DNA of 53,500 nt from Apostichopus japonicus (Eukaryota; Echinodermata; Holothuroidea; Aspidochirotida; Stichopodidae), in assembly GCF_037975245.1 (NCBI RefSeq), contig NC_092564.1, forward strand, positions 24,179,984 to 24,233,483, in the 5' to 3' direction. Shown piece after piece: positions 52,316 through 53,500 of this stretch (position 1 is its first letter; every line of letters begins with the position of its first letter). The notes under the pieces were generated by a model. The model worked only from the letters and a program-made list of their open reading frames with translations. It did not search any database and was not told the DNA's origin. The position numbers and the translations under genes are program-made.

Positions 52316-52562
52316 GTAAGTATGCCAGCTGCTTGAGTAATATTTTGTCTTTTGTTTTTTATATGATATATATATATATATTAACAGTAACGTTGCAAAC
52401 GAATGTTTGTCTGTAAAAAGTCGCTAAAAGTGTCAATGGTGTTAGGAGCGTTGACATCATTTCCAGCTATCGAGGAGGGTACGCTACTTTAAAGGAAAAT
52501 CAGGGAAGATAGAGCCTAGGAAGATAGAGCCTGGGACCATAGGCGTAGGAGGCGGGGGGGCT

Positions 52563-52582
52563 GGGGGGGCTGCAGCCCCCCC
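52563..52582. repeat. Perfect 20-bp palindrome
   Basis: Seven G, then CTGCAG, then seven C. It borders the 83-bp tandem repeat. Confidence 0.85.
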
Positions 52583-52584
52583 AA

Positions 52585-53325
52585 CCAATATTTTTGGTGA
52601 AAATTCGGGCAATATGCTTAGAATTTTCGGGCACCTACTGGAAGAATAATAATTTGCAATGTGTTTTTTAGTTTTTTTGGTGAAAATTCGGCAATATGCT
52701 GAGAATTATTCTGGCATCTACTGAAAGAATAATAATTTGCAATGTGTTTTTCAATATTTTGGTGAAAATTCGGGCAATATGCTGAGAATTTTTTCGGGCA
52801 CCTACTGAAAGAATAATAATTTGCATTTTTTGCCAATTTTTTTGGTGAAAATTTGGGCAATATGCTGAGAATTTTGCGTGCACCTACCAGTGGCGGAGCG
52901 TCCATACAGTCAAAGGGGGCGGATGCCCCCCCTGACGGACTCAAATGGACTGCTGGCGCCCTTTCAGCTTTTTACCACTTTTTACTTATTCGCGATTATT
53001 GACTTTTTTATTGCGCTCTCAAATACCTATTGACATTTGTCACATTTTGTTGGTGCAATTTTCTGACAAATGGCGATGACACCTATTTATTCTTCGTTTA
53101 TCTGCAAATTAGCAAGGCCCGGAAAGGGTCATTTCCGGCGATCTAGGGAGTAACTTTACTCAAAAAATTTCTGTACGCTCCGCGCCAACCTGTGGTGGCG
53201 CTCCGCTTAGATAGTGTCAAAAGCGCCCATACAGACCATTCTCTCCCCCCCCCCCCTGACCAATACCCCCTAGCTCCGCCACTGGCACCTAGTGAAATAT
53301 GAAGAATTTGCAATGTGTTTTTCAA
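52585..53325. repeat. Tandem repeat of about 83 bp, interrupted by a MITE
   Basis: Four copies containing TTTTTGGTGAAAATTCGGGC, AATATGCTGAGAATTTT, GGGCACCTACTGAAAGAATA and ATAATTTGCAATGTGTTTTT. The anchor AATATGCT lies at 52611, 52693, 52776 and 52859. The fourth copy is split by the element at 52888-53284 and resumes at 53285. Confidence 0.85.
52888..53284. mobile_element. Non-autonomous hAT-like MITE with CAGTGGCGGAGC ends
   Basis: Twelve-base perfect terminal inverted repeats (CAGTGGCGGAGC and GCTCCGCCACTG). The flanks GCACCTAC (52880-52887) and GCACCTAG (53285-53292) match at 7 of 8. It sits inside a tandem-repeat unit whose uninterrupted copies read GGGCACCTACTGAAAG, which confirms the insertion point. 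The interior shares the GCGGAGCG module with the other MITE family, in inverse orientation. Confidence 0.85.
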
Positions 53326-53500
53326 TGGTTAAACTTATATTATTATTATCATTATTGTTGTAACGACTTCCCCAATAATTCTAACCAATATGGAAGGGTA
53401 ATAACACGGAAAATGATTTCATGTTATTGGCAGGTGATGTAATAACTGATGGATGCCTATATGATATGCACATTAACATGTGGAACGCGCGCGGAGCGCG
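53326..53500. other. Right edge, no recognised gene
   Basis: AT-rich sequence ending in GCGCGCGGAGCGCG, which resembles the GCGGAGCG word of the two MITE families and may be the start of another copy. Confidence 0.3.

Overview
The window is animal nuclear DNA. Genes are split into many short exons by GT-AG introns of 0.4 to 4 kb, the non-coding DNA is AT-rich and full of short mobile elements and tandem repeats, and the recognisable proteins are metazoan: R3HDM1/2-like, RAB8, HINT1 and NOX5. Repeat style and gene content suit a marine invertebrate, perhaps an echinoderm, but the species is not settled by what can be read here.

Layout. At 302-3483 (+) lie the last two coding exons of an R3H-domain protein of the R3HDM1/R3HDM2 type; the gene begins left of the window. 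From about 4.7 to 18.2 kb there is no gene I can support. This stretch holds a 201-bp higher-order tandem repeat (5.4-6.05 kb), a 647-bp hAT-like MITE (10751-11397) and a large decayed compound tandem array (13.43-17.79 kb). A complete RAB8 orthologue follows (+). Its seven coding exons run from 24362 to 34243 and encode 207 residues. Upstream of its normal first exon are an intact, divergent, phase-compatible extra first exon (18685-18865) and a decayed relic of the normal first exon (23132-23235).

HINT1 (complete, 126 residues, three exons) is on the minus strand at 40371-44206 and converges on RAB8. A calcium-regulated NADPH oxidase of the NOX5 type starts at 45622 on the plus strand, head to head with HINT1, and leaves the window on the right. 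Five of its exons are visible, covering the EF-hand domain and the first three membrane segments. About 1.4 kb separates the HINT1 and NOX5 starts, and this gap holds a roughly 317-bp imperfect palindrome.

Mobile elements. Five non-autonomous elements end in terminal inverted repeats flanked by 8-bp direct repeats, the hallmark of hAT transposition. They are 10751-11397 and 19736-20385 (one family), 22377-22818, 26266-27408 and 52888-53284. A sixth inverted-repeat element (25088-25797) lacks a visible target duplication. No transposase gene was found. The four genes do not form a pathway: RAB8 acts in exocytic and ciliary traffic, HINT1 is a purine phosphoramidase, NOX5 makes superoxide, and R3HDM proteins are predicted RNA binders. 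The observations that most deserve follow-up are the duplicated RAB8 first exons, the palindrome between HINT1 and NOX5, the C-rich minisatellite next to a NOX5 splice acceptor, and a module shared by two different MITE families.
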